Shown piece after piece: positions 10,342 to 21,662 of a DNA stretch of 64,000 nt (position 1 is its first letter; each line of letters starts with the position of its first letter). The DNA comes from Cryptomeria japonica (Eukaryota > Streptophyta > Pinopsida > Cupressales > Cupressaceae). The translations under genes and the position numbers were made by a program. The DNA is taken from NCBI RefSeq assembly GCF_030272615.1, contig NC_081412.1, positions 138,886,747 through 138,950,746 of the forward strand, written 5' to 3'. The notes under the pieces were generated by a model. That model searched no databases, was not told the DNA's origin, and saw nothing but the letters and a program-made list of their open reading frames with translations.

Positions 10342-11070
10342 TGAGGCCCTACCCTGACCCATCCTAGCATTTCAGTGATTTTCATGTTGGAACTATTATG
10401 GATGCTTTATTTTTATGCATTATGGATATAGAACTTTATATGATCCCAAGAATTGGATAACATAGATATATTGATGCTTCATTTCTATGCATTGTGGATA
10501 TAGAATTTTATATGATTCTAGAATAGGATAACATTGAGATGGTGTAGGTCATTATTTGATTTGTAGGACTTTATTATGATGCATATCTTATGAATGGATT
10601 AAATTTATGAGGATTATGATAATTGCTTATGTTAATTTGTCTTGTTATATGGTAAATTGATTTGTATGATGTCAATTGTATGCAGAGTGATTGATTTGTA
10701 TTCTTATTTATGTGTTTAATATTATATGAGGCTATTGGGAAGTACTAATGTGTCATTGAGATGCGCAGGAAAATTATCCATGTGACCATGGAAACATTAT
10801 GGAGAATCAAGCCTAGGCCTATGTACATTCATAAAACCAGGGGTTGTCTATTTGGAGAGACAACACCCCATATGTATCGTATTTTATTCATAAACATAAA
10901 TGTTTGCATGTGTGTAAATTATATTTATTAAATTGTTTAAATCATTCAAGGGACAATTGACATGTGTGTATTTGTGATGTGGAATTATTTTTGTAGTGTC
11001 ACTTGACACATATGTTCTATTTTTGCCCAAAAGTTTGGGCACGACAATTGATTGCAACATATTCCTCCTT
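10342..11070. mobile_element. 729-bp insertion in copia 3' LTR, type unknown (possible solo LTR)
   Basis: The copia LTR reading is broken at 10341 and resumes at 11071. Both sides carry TGATG (10337-10341 and 11071-11075), a 5-bp target duplication. The insert starts TGAGGCCCTACC and ends ATTCCTCCTT. A 5-bp duplication and a TG start suit a solo LTR, but the end is not CA. A CA lies 11 bp further in (GATTGCAACA). It has no clear terminal inverted repeats and no ORF. Near its start there is a tandem duplication of about 72 bp (10398-10469 and 10470-10540, sharing 'atgcattatggatatagaa' with small changes). The 5' LTR differs by a few bases at this site, so boundaries could shift slightly. Confidence 0.65.
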
Positions 11071-11460
11071 TGATGCTTGTAGATTGGTTTATTGGGATCA
11101 TGCCTTAGTGTATGGAGTATTTATAGTATCACTATATTCTTTTGTATTGGTTTTGGTGATCTGGGAAGCTTAATTGATCATATCATATGATCCAGTTTTG
11201 TAGTTTGTTTTTCTGATCAGTGCTTTGTAGAGTTCAGTATTTCCTCTGGTATATTCTAGTGTGATCAGATCTTGAGATGAGACTTTGGGAGACTATTTGG
11301 GATGGTCTTATGTATCTTCATTTCAGATGGTTCATGATTCGGTGATCTTCAAGTTATCTTTCTTTGTGGCAGTTGTTGATGTTTGGGTGTTCTTGAGTTT
11401 CAGACGTTGATAGATGAAGATTTGATAACTGGTGCTGGTGCAGTTGTTGCTAATGATTCT
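11071..11460 (+). repeat. Copia 3' LTR, segment 2
   Basis: Matches about 5139-5528 of the 5' LTR and ends with ATTCT, the target duplication of the nested gypsy-type element. Confidence 0.9.
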
Positions 11461-12803
11461 TGTAGACACCTAAAAATGGTCAACACTTGTGGAGTCATAC
11501 TTTAACATTGGCGCACTACCTTATTTTAGGTTTTTGCATCGCATTAACATTTCTTCTATGTTGCGCACTTGGTCTTTATCATTTGTGAGCATCGAGTCCT
11601 TCTTCTGCATTCCTCATTTTTATTGCTTTCGAATTAGGGTTTTCTTGTCATCTTGTGATTGATTTGTCATTGGTCATTGTCATTTTCAATTTTGTCATTT
11701 TGTGATTGATTCATCATCGATCCTTGTCCTCTTTAATCATGTCAATTGGCACTTTTCAATTTGATCTCCTTATCAATCTTGGTCAATTTGTCATTGATTT
11801 TTATCAATCAAATCATTTATCAGCATTGGTCTTTTATCAAGTCAGAATCATGATCAAGTCGATCCTACATCAAGACCTAATTGTTGTCTTTTCATTTCTA
11901 ATTCATCTTCTAGGTTTTATGATTTATTCATTTAATCTTGTTTGTCATATTCCCTTTAGGTTAAATGATTTATTTATTTATCCTAAGTCTTCTTGTTACA
12001 ATTAAATATTTATTTAATTGGCTAATTAATTCCCCCTCTTTTTGTGAATTAATTAAGGAATGAAAAATTATTAATTAATTCACCTAATTTTCTAATTTCA
12101 TCAATTCCTAATTTTCTAATTTCCACTTCATTTCTAATTTTCTAATTTCCTAATTTTCCTAATTCCTAATTTCCACCTATTTTCTAATTTTCCTAATTCA
12201 ATTTCCACCTAATTAATTTCTCTCTAGTCTCTCCCTATTTTTGTGCTTCGGTGGAAGCATGAATTTCTCATTCGTCATATTATTGGCATAGCAAGATGTC
12301 ATAAGCTTCTAGTCCTCTAACCTTTGCATTGGCAATATGTCATAATTCATGACATAGAAGGTGTCATAACCTTCTTCTTTCCACTCAATTGTGCCATTTT
12401 TGAAATCAATTGCCTCTAATATCAATTTCATGCTAATCTTGTCTTTTCTCCAATTTGTCTATAAATTGGATGAAGTTCTTCAATCAAGACTACTAGCTGG
12501 TCAAATCAATCATGCTTCTAGTACCCTTATGTTGTTGTCTCGTCTTGTCAATCTTGCTTTCACATTATACTTATGCACTTGAAGGTGAGATCCACAAAAC
12601 AAAGCTATTTGAAGGAGAAAGAAGGACAATGGAGAATCATGGAGGAGACATTCACGTTTGTGATGGTTTGCCTTTCATTTGAATGTTTTATTTCCCTATC
12701 TCTATTGAGTCTAATTAGGATTCTTGTCACTGCATTTTAGTTTTCGTGATTGAACTAGACCAATTTCCTATTTGCTTTGATGATTTCCATGTTCCTATCT
12801 ACA
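11461..12803 (+). repeat. 5' LTR of nested gypsy-type element
   Basis: 1343 bp, TGTAGACACC to CCTATCTACA. An AT-rich block at about 12005-12215 is built from degenerate 'cctaattttctaattt' repeats. A TATA-like CTATAAATTGG lies at 12459-12469. Many CG dinucleotides of the 3' LTR are TG or CA here. Confidence 0.92.
12459..12469 (+). promoter_or_regulatory. Probable TATA box of nested element 5' LTR
   Basis: CTATAAATTGG, also present in the 3' LTR near 22669. About 335 bp remain to the LTR end, which would give R-U5 of roughly 300 bp. Confidence 0.45.
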
Positions 12804-12808
12804 TTAAT

Positions 12809-12827
12809 TGGTGAACCCGATGTGAAC
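12809..12827 (+). other. Primer-binding site of nested element
   Basis: TGGTGAACCCGATGTGAAC five bases after the LTR. It matches the gypsy PBS at 32334-32316 (minus strand) except for one C/T change. The tRNA is not Met. I did not assign it. Confidence 0.8.
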
Positions 12828-12918
12828 TAACCCCCTAACCATGCTTTTGAGTGCTTTTGAGTTGATTTGCAGGTGAAAAACTCAAGAAACAAGGTGACCC
12901 AGAGCTTTTTGGACACTT

Positions 12919-13141
12919 CTATGCCTATGTAGGAGGGATCTGTGCCTGTGTAGGCAATCCTGCACCTGTGTGAGTAATCCTGCGCCTGTGTAAGCAATCT
13001 TGCGCCTATGTGAGTAATCCTGCGCCTGCGTAAGCAATCATGCGCTTGTGCGAGTAATCCTGCGCCTATGTAAGAAAGACATCCTATGCCTGTGTAATGC
13101 ATTTTGCGCCTATGTTGAGACATTATGCACCTGTGTAAGGC
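12919..13141 (+). repeat. 20-bp minisatellite in the nested element's leader
   Basis: About ten units of the type CCTGCGCCTGTGTAAGCAAT. Units ending 'aagcaat' alternate with units ending 'gagtaat', giving a 40-bp higher order. The last three units are irregular. Related units in both orientations stand at 21030-21120 near the other end of the element. Open frames through the array are by-products of the repeat. Confidence 0.8.
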
Positions 13142-15037
13142 CAGAAACAGGGGTAAAACTAGTGTTTTTGCTTGCAAATTACTTTGTGTTTTTCATTCTG
13201 TTTATTGCATTCTGGTTTTTCTTTGGTACTGACTCTTTGTGTAGCACCTTGGCATTATGCATGGTGAAGACAAAAATGAAACTACTAACAGATCTTATGC
13301 AGGTTCGCTAGACAAAGACCAAACAAATCAAACTTCTAACTTGGTGATTTTGCAGGTTGCCTTGTATTTCAACCAAACTTTTGTGTTTGTGATTCATAAT
13401 TAGGCACCTAGTATTATTGCTAAGTAGGATGGAATGAACGTGTGTTTGCTTTGATGTCAAGTTTGACATTGGAGTAGGAGAGTATGTTCTCATCCTTCTG
13501 AGGGTGATCAGAAATCTAGATCTTCGATACCATTCTCATGTCTTGGATTGTTTGTTACCTTTAGAGGGCCTGCCTTCCCGACCATTTGCTTTCTTTTGCA
13601 AGCAAGTGACAATCGTGAGAAGGGAATGACCCAAAGTGAGCACAGCCAGAGTACCTTGGCATTCTAACTCACTCTAAATAAATACCTGATGGGCGAAAGC
13701 TTTGAAGGAAGGGTTACGTGGGAATTGTAGTTACTTGGGAAGTGATGACCCTTGAACTCTTTCTCATATCAACATCTAAGTAGGACCTCATGGTCTAAAT
13801 CATGCTTGTGCGACTACATTTGTTTGGTATCTTGGTGGGCCTATGTCTCAATCACGCTTGCGTGACACCAAGGAGTAATGCTTAACATAAATCCTTATTA
13901 AACACCTTGTATTTAGAGGCCAAAAATCCTTCTAGTTGCTTGAGAAGGACAAGTTCGGATACTTGGAAGAGATACTAAGTTCGCCATAGGGAGATTTCCA
14001 TGGGGACTAATGCTTGGCTGCCCTGAGAAGTGAGTGCCATGGAGGGGAGCCCGTGGGGTCGAGAATCTATGTATTCTCCTTGAATCTCATAACGAGTCTA
14101 CCTCTCAAGTACCTACTGTCTTTACCTACCATAAGAAATGTGTGAATGAGCATGATTGTCTTGAGTCTAAGTTAAAATATCTTGTCTTCTTTGCTTGTCA
14201 AAAGTTGAGTTGTGTCTCATTTCAAAAACAAGACAAATTGATTCAAAACAAGGTTAAACACAGGAGTATTTCATTCAACAAAGTTCAAAAACACCTTCAA
14301 ACATGGCTGTCAAACATTTTTCAAAATCTTGTCTCAACATTCATGTCACTTAGATTTAGGTTCATCCTAGGTTTGCATTTTGCAAATTCATTATCAACTA
14401 CCAAGGTTAAGTTTCACTTAGGTCATACTCCTTTGCATATCAATAAAAGTCATCCATTTTGCATGTGTCCTCTTGCATTAGAGTAATGCCATTTCATAAT
14501 TCAACCTTAGGTTTTTCCTTAAGTTGACATTGTCATACATTTGCATGTGCATACCCTAGGTCCCTTCATTAAGCTTAAGTCATTATCATATCATATTAGG
14601 ATCACTTGCATAGTAATTGTCCCTTTGCATATAGTGTCAAAACTAGGTTTTGTCATACTTGAGTAATCCAAATCTTTGATAAACCCTAAGTCATTGTTAG
14701 GAGGTCTAGACCTTATCAAACCTTTTCTCTTTTTGTCATCAATGTCATTTGGTCAAACCTAGCTTAGTATCCAAGCATATAGGGGAGACATTGTCATTTT
14801 GTCCTTTTGTCACTTGGTCCTTTTGTCCTTTGAGGTCTAGACATCATTTCAATTTCCTAAGGGTCTCATGTTTAGAATTGCATTCATAAGTTTGTCAAAA
14901 TCTTGAAAAAAGAACAAAAACATAGGTTGCATTCTTACCATAGATTGCATTTCCATCTATTTAGTTTGCATTTAGTTGCATATCATACATCATCCTTGAA
15001 AAAAAAAAATCCAAAAATATTGCATTTGCATAGTGAC
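13142..15037 (+). other. Leader (5' untranslated region) of nested element
   Basis: Non-coding by my reading. From about 13265 it aligns with 53297-55012 of the Tat element up to the ATG. Inverted repeats of the type CACGCTTGCGTG occur near 13852 and 53880. A 150-codon frame opening at a GTG (14034) has a counterpart at 54058, but neither has a good ATG. Confidence 0.7.
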
Positions 15038-17875
15038 ATGTTTGTTGAAATGAGGTCTCAACCTTCTTACGAAGCCATGTCATCACAATTGAGCAATCAA
15101 TCATGTCAATCCAATCTCTATATGTCTCAGAACATGGATCAAACTTATCATAATGATGTAAATGTCCAAATACAAAAACTTGAGGAGAAACTAGCTCAAG
15201 AAGAGGAGATATTGGAACAAAGAGTGAAAAACATTGAGAAGAATAGATCACAAATGTCCAAAATATTTCAAAAATTTCCAGGTCAAAATCCAAAGATTGA
15301 GCCAATTGATGTAAGATCTATTCTTGAACGATTAGACATACCAGCTCTCCTCTCACAAATAGAGATGATGAAACAATTTCAAGAAAGGAGACAACATCAA
15401 TTTCAACATTATGTGCCTCCACAACAAGAACAAGAAGGTGTTTACTATCAATCAGATTTTCAACCAATACAACTAATGGTTCAACCAATTGTTCAACATA
15501 TACAACCAATACAACCAATGGTCCAATTTCAACAATATGTCCAACCAACTATACAATGTCCACAAATGGTTCAACCAATGGTGGAATATCAATGTCAACA
15601 ACCACAACCAAACATTCAAAAACAAAGGTTGCAGCACACACCAACCCAAGTTTCAAACATGTCAGAACAATTGAACCAAGTCCAATATCAAAAGACATTA
15701 GATCAGAACCAACTCCTTGCCAAACAAGTTCAAATTCCAGATACAACTATGTCAAAACCTTGAAAGAAAGGTGGATTTATTGCAATGATCTTAAGGAAAT
15801 TAACAAGTGAGTTCTTTGAGGAAGATCAAAATAATACACTTATGTCTAGCAATGCCTTATCCCCTCGCAAGCAAATTGACTCACCAGTGGCATCTATCCC
15901 TACACCTTTAGAAGTTTCACAAGAACCTTCCATATTGTCCTCATCCAATAATACACCCAAGGATGCAATTATCCAAGGGCTATCTATAATTGATTGCCAA
16001 GATAATCCAATTCAAGATGCACATCCTTGTCTTTTATCAGTAATAAAAGACCCAATCCCACCATGCACTTTATTGCCATTACCTGTTTTAGAGGACCCCA
16101 TTCGAAGTCCTTCTTCCTCATGTTCAAGCATTGATTCCTTGCCAGAATCCATCACAAAGGTTCAAAGTGCATTTCCTTCATGCCAAAACATTGATCCCTT
16201 GTCAGAATCCCCCATGCATATCCAAAGTCCAACCCCATGTCAAGAGGATAATTTAGAGCATGAAGAAATGCGTGTTAAAACAGATCAAGATCAAGATCTT
16301 GAAACCTTATCATCCCATCCAATTGTTGACCAGGATCTCATCTTCCCAGAAACTCATGATGATTCCCCTATTCTTGTCCATCCTATCCAAAGTCCTATTG
16401 ACACTCCATTCCCCGAGCAAGATCAAGATATCCCAGTCCATCCAATCCCAAACGATCCCCTTCCATTTCAAGAAAAAAATATCCTTTCAAATCCAATTGA
16501 GATTCCACTTCCAAAGAAAGATCAAGATATCCCTTCCATCCTTTTTGATGATCCCAATAAAAGTCAAGAGCAAAGCACCTTTAAAGAGGATTCCAATGAT
16601 CTTCCTCCTTGTCAAGATCAAATCATTCCTTCAGATCCTCCACAAGATCCACTTGTTCCTCCATCTCCTTGTCCTAATGCTCCATATACACTCCAAGATC
16701 ACATTTCTTTTGATGATCCCATTATTTCTCCCATTCCATCTCTTGAAGAGTCTGTCATTGAACCATGTCCACTACACAATCCTAGTCCCCCTCATGATCC
16801 TAATCCCACTCATGATTCTAATGTGTCAGTGCAAGATGTTCATGAATCCTCGACATGCATAATGGGTTCTTCCACTTTGGTCCAATCTGATCCACTTCAA
16901 GATCTCATTATTTCTCTCATATCATATCCACCTCATAATGGACTAGCATCTTCTTCCCAAAGAAAAGAGTATCCTACAAGTCAAGATATTCATAAAGGTA
17001 AAGGAGTAGATCTTCATAAGAAAGAATCCCTTCATGTTAAAGAAAATATTAAGGGTCATGGCCTCAGTGAAATTCCTCAAGACATGGGTACCCCTGCTAA
17101 ATCCAACATCCCTTCAAAATCCAAGCATACACCTTCCCCATCATACTTTCCATCCATCTTAGGTCCTTATATTCCTTCATTCTCTATGCAAGGTCAGCAA
17201 AGGCGTACATCCTTGAGTAAATTTAATCAATCCAAAAGAAATCCATTCCATTCATATCCATCCATGCATTCCTTTCCCCCTCCAAGCAATTTGGATGCCA
17301 AGTATAAAAGTCATAAGTCTAGCAATCCACATGTATTCAAGGATCAACATGTCCAATATAATAAACATGTCAAAACAAAGAACAATATGATCTATAAAGA
17401 AAAAGAAATATACAAAAGGCCACAAAGGCCCATTGCTCAAAAACAAAAGTTAAAATCTATATGGGTTCCTAAATCCCTTGTGCAAGCAATGCACTCTAAG
17501 GAACCACAAAAGCATGAAAAATCAAAAACCATGTGGATCCCTAAGCGGCTCCTTGAAGCACAAAAGCCTAAAGAAACATCAAAATTGGAATCTACAATTG
17601 CTATTCCTCCATCCAAACATTCCAAGTCTATTCCTCCATCACCTTCTTTATCCATTTTGGGCCCTTATGTCCCAAAATCCATAGCCTTTCCTTCGTCAAA
17701 ATCTCAATATCCAAAATACGTCTTTCCTCCATCAGTCCATCACCCCTCAAGGTGTGTACCAATGTTGATCTTGCCTTCATTTCCATCCACTGAAGCCCAA
17801 TTCTTCCAATACCCTACCTATTATCCAATGCATATTTTCCATCCTTCGATCCCTTTGATCCAATCCTTTACATAA
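15038..17875 (+). pseudogene. Gln/Pro/Ser-rich ORF of nested element, one internal stop
   Basis: The ATG at 15038 is in the same place and context (gtgacATG) as the gag start of the Tat element at 55013, and the first residues are alike (MFVEMRS against MPVETRS). The frame is open to 17875, about 945 residues, with one TGA at 15761-15763. The first quarter has a short coiled coil (KLEEKLAQEEEILEQRVK) and then a Gln/Tyr/Pro-rich part. The rest is Pro/Ser/His/Asp-rich, with many copies of short DP.P, DQD and PSP motifs and a basic Lys/Ser-rich C-terminal third with repeated LGPYIPS/LGPYVPK. I see no Gag core, zinc knuckle, protease or polymerase. The function is unknown. A structural or RNA-binding role replacing Gag is a guess. 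The long frame with one stop argues for recent coding use. Confidence 0.65.
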
Positions 17876-20051
17876 ATCCTTGCCTTAGTTTCATCTTATT
17901 TTCCATGTCCTTATCCTACCAACGTCTTTGAGAATACTTTTAAAGGTCATGGTCCATTTTTTTCAAGGCTACTATGCAAACGAAAAGATGCTTGAGTCCT
18001 TCTTCCATCCCCTATCATGTGTCCATCTTCTATTGAAAAAAGTCAAAATACAAAAAAAAAAAAAAAAGTGAGAAAAAAAAGAAAGAAAAAAGTAAAGCAA
18101 AAATAATTCGCCCTCTAGTGAAAACCTGGTAAACAGGGGCCTTGGGCAAGTACCGTGATGAAAACCTGGCAAATAGGTGTCATGCATAATCTATGAACTT
18201 CTTGCATACCGTATTTGGGGGCAGGTTTCCTCCTTCATATCTTATTGCCCTTCACTATCCTATCGAACCCCTATTATTACCCTTCATATCCTATTGTCCC
18301 TCATGTCCATTTCCTCTTTCCACCTTTGATCTTGACAAGGATGAGGATCTTCATGAGCATCATGCATCTTGTTTTCATCTTTTAGTCCATCATAGCTTTT
18401 GGTCTTTATCCATTTGCTTATTATAACTTTTCATCCATATTCCCTGTCTTATTGCAACTTTCTGCCACTATCCCGTATCCTATCCCGACCTTCAGTCCAT
18501 GTCCCTTATCCATATCTTATCACTATCCATACACTCTTTTTCATTCCTTGATCTTGATCTGACATAAGGATGCAAAATTTAAACATGGTTTCAAAAACCT
18601 CTTGACATGTCCCTCATGCCATGTCACTGCTTTACATTGTCATATCTAGTCTCTTCTCCCATCACACAATAGCCCTTGAAAATTGCATCTGTATTGTCTC
18701 CATAATAAAAGGCCTTTGTCTTCCCTCTATCCACCAACATTTTAGAAAGCCTATTTATTCACCTGTCATATTCCTTGCCTTGCTAGACACTGGGAGAAAA
18801 ATCATAAAAATTGAATACTGTCCTGAAATAATCCCAAAAAATCAAATAAAGTCCTGAAAAAATCATAAGAATTGAAAAATGTCCTGCAAAAATCCCTAAA
18901 AATAAAAAATGTCCTGAACAAATCCCTAAACATCAAATAAAGTCCTGAAAAACAAACAAAAACATTATAAAACTTGAAAAGAAAAACAAAAATATCCCCC
19001 CTGTGCATAGACAGATCGCTGAGCATACCTCCAACGACACGCAATCACACATTGTGCTTTAATGAAATCATGCATAAACAGATGAACTTTTTCAATCAAA
19101 CCAAGCATTCAAACTGACTAACTTTGTCTTATCAATTGAACATCAACATCAATATCATTTGACTTTGTCACTACTATCATGGGTCTTATCTAGGGTGTGG
19201 TATACTCGAAACCAGACTGTGTCCTATCTTAGACGGGGTACCGCATGTCCTAAAACCAGACAACATGATCGTCCTATCAACACTTTCAACTTTTGACAAT
19301 GTAGATCAAGATGTTTATTTGACTTGTTGGAATTAGCGAGTCTTATCTTTTTATTGATTTACCTTCGATCATGTTCCTATGTTGCTTGATGATGTCACTG
19401 AGTGATTTAGAGTGATTGGGATGGTTCATGGTCCCTTTCTTTTTTGTTGTGATTGATGTTTGTCTGCGATGTGTCTATTTTTTTTGCAAAAAGGGTTGCA
19501 TTTCAGCTCTGGCCTTCAATGTCATGATGCTACGCATCCATTTTGCTACATTAAAATAAAGGTTCTCACCTATAAAGTGCATTACTGAAAGCAAGTTTTT
19601 CTTTGTCTCTAACTGTCCTCTGTCTCATTTATTCTTACTAACATTTCTTCCATCAGTTCGGATAGTCAGTTCAGTCTAGTGCTCCGATTTCCCCAAACAC
19701 ATATGTTGCATCCTGCATTCATTGGCTAGTACATTTGCATTATATCAAACATCACATCAAGCATCACATCAAGAATTTTGTCCATTTCATATTATAAATG
19801 CATCAAAAACACATAAAAATATATCCATACATGTTGCACAATGGTCCATAAATAGTGCATAAGCCATCCATACATGGAAAACAACTATAAGTCATAACAC
19901 ATTGCATCCCATCATATCGATGCATGTCATATCATATATCAAAATAATATCGGAGTACAAAATTGGACTGTCTGCCCTAAGTATGGCCCGTAGGCTGACT
20001 ACATAAATGTCAAACTACATCTATCTCTGTCCTAAGGAGTACGTGCCTCTG
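17876..20051 (+). other. 3' untranslated region of nested element
   Basis: An A-rich tract (18040-18110) is followed by two copies of an AAAACCTGGYAAAYAGG motif at 18121 and 18160. The same motif pair with the same spacing is in the Tat element at 63378 and 63417. Then comes a C/T-rich part and the array described separately. From 19000 to 20051 I see no gene. Confidence 0.6.
18790..18960 (+). repeat. Degenerate short tandem array (AAATGTCCTGAAAAAATCC type)
   Basis: About seven imperfect units built around GTCCTGAAAAAATC, spaced 25-40 bp. The same kind of array is at 63690-64000 in the Tat element, at the same place relative to the AACCTGG motifs. Confidence 0.7.
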
Positions 20052-21041
20052 TCACTGGGTGCTCCCTCTATCCTCCTCATCCCTACCATGTCTCAAGGAT
20101 GATGTCCCTCCTACCCTAGGTCCTGGCTGTGGTGGTCTCATAGGTCCACTCACCCCCATGCTGCTCACTGACCTCCGAGAGCGTGGCCTACTCTTTGTCC
20201 TCAATCGTGCCCAATATGACGATGCTCTCTACTCTAGTGGAACTGGACTCTCATATAGTTTCCTCCAATGGCGTATCTCCTCTCCGGTCTCTACCAACAT
20301 CTGTGCCATCTCACATGCACCGACGTCCCTAATCAGCCCAATGTACTCAGTGACTCTCTGTTCTTCTCGTTGTGCCTGGGCTATTGCTGTATCTTGAGCC
20401 GCTATCAATCTAGCTATCTCCTCTCTAAACTGATCCTACTCTATCCTCAAGATGGCATTTTGTCTCTCTAATGTCCAAATGTGATCATGCTAACTTGCTA
20501 TGGTAGCCCTGCATATCTCCATCTCCTCTATCCTTGCTGTCTTTGGCTCTATGGGTATATTATACAATGACTTCTGATCGGCTGAATCTGGCTCATAATC
20601 TTCATCCTCATCATCTCCATCCTCGTCATCCCCCTCATCCTCATCACCGCACTCATCCTCCTTGTCCTCATCACCTCCCTCCTCTCCAGTGAGTGGGAAG
20701 TCCTCCTGTCTCCTAGGTACTGGAATATCAGTATCTGTCAATGGCACTGGCCATCGTCGTGCAAACCATCGCTCATACTCCTCTGTTGTCCCAGCGTCCA
20801 CCACATCTGATCTCCAATCCCACTATCTCTGTTGTAGTTGTGTGAAGTCAGCATATGCAATGTGTGGTTGAATCATCCTCCCCCACTGACTCATCTCTCT
20901 GTGAGATTGGGCAAAGTGTGCAGTCCCTCTAGGTACATCCTGCCTCTCTCCAAACTATTGTTTGACTCTCTCCAGTAGGTACATCTCAATCACTCTCTGG
21001 CGATTCACTAGTCGCCCAATCAGCACAACTGCGCTTGTGTG
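20052..21041 (-). pseudogene. Antisense ORF upstream of the 3' LTR, resembling the end of a plant mobile domain protein
   Basis: On the minus strand one frame is open from 21041 to a TGA at 20052-20054, about 330 codons, with five internal stops, all TAG (20955, 20823, 20490, 20436, 20229 as low coordinates). The N-terminal part reads RQRVIEMYLLERVKQ and, further on, WDWRSDVVDAG..EEYERWFARRW. That pattern (W..R...V......Y..WF) recalls the C-terminal part of plant mobile domain (MAIN/MAIL-like) proteins. A strongly acidic Glu/Asp tract and a helical, basic C-terminus follow. Extra antisense ORFs between pol and the 3' LTR are known in Tat-type elements. The domain call is from memory of the family pattern and is tentative. 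The start codon was not found. Confidence 0.5.
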
Positions 21042-21120
21042 CTAAGTCCTGCACCTATGTAGAAACAACCTGCGCCTATGTACCCTACACAAGCGTAGGA
21101 TATGCTCACACAGGCGCAGA
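21030..21120. repeat. Short cluster of minisatellite-like units near the 3' end
   Basis: Units such as CCTGCGCCTATGT and, inverted, ACACAGGCGCAG resemble the array at 12919-13141. Confidence 0.5.
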
Positions 21121-21648
21121 AGTCACTTTCTACATTTTCTGTGGGCCCCGCAATGTCCCGCAAGCAAGTCAAATTCATGAAATTGACAATATGGGTTTTT
21201 GAGATACATACTGCTGCTCCTGCATCATCTAGTCATCTGTATGTGCATACACGTTCCCCTAGGTGATCTACCATTTGAATGTTCACCATCTCTCTGCAAG
21301 TGTCCTTTTTCAGAGCAACAAATCCTCCTCTTTGGCTAGTGCAAATGAGCACTTTTCACTCTCTTTGTCTCATTTATAGATCATTGTCAATGCACAGATG
21401 GACGTGCACCTTCTCCCTCTTTTGCTGGTCACGGTCTTTTGCACCTTCCATTGCTTGTCCTTCGTGCATCCGGTCTCTGATTGTCAGTCTGTTTGTTCCT
21501 ATCATGTTCTATCATTCTTATCAATCAATTGGCCTCTTTTCTGGATGTTTCCGGCCAATTCCTCGAGGGGGCATGCATATGTCATTGTCATTGTCTGGGG
21601 CATTTTCATTATTGTTCTTTGAAACAATGCTTAAACTCGCATTGTCTC
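21042..21648 (+). other. Non-coding 3' stretch of nested element
   Basis: Lies between the antisense ORF and the polypurine tract. Overlapping open frames of 70-140 codons here look like chance frames in C/T-rich DNA. Confidence 0.5.
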
Positions 21649-21662
21649 AAAGAGGGGCAAAA
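21649..21662 (+). other. Polypurine tract of nested element
   Basis: AAAGAGGGGCAAAA directly before TGTAGACACC. Confidence 0.85.

Noticed and set aside
12919-13141. CRISPR-like repeat array
   Set aside because: Units are contiguous without unique spacers and the DNA is plant retrotransposon.
12827-13177. 116-codon minus-strand frame with repeated YIGAGLL/RRRITHIG-like units
   Set aside because: It only translates the 20-bp minisatellite.
16260-16862. 200-codon frame overlapping the nested element's main ORF
   Set aside because: Shadow frame of the Pro/Ser-rich ORF in a +1 reading, repetitive I/L/P/K composition.
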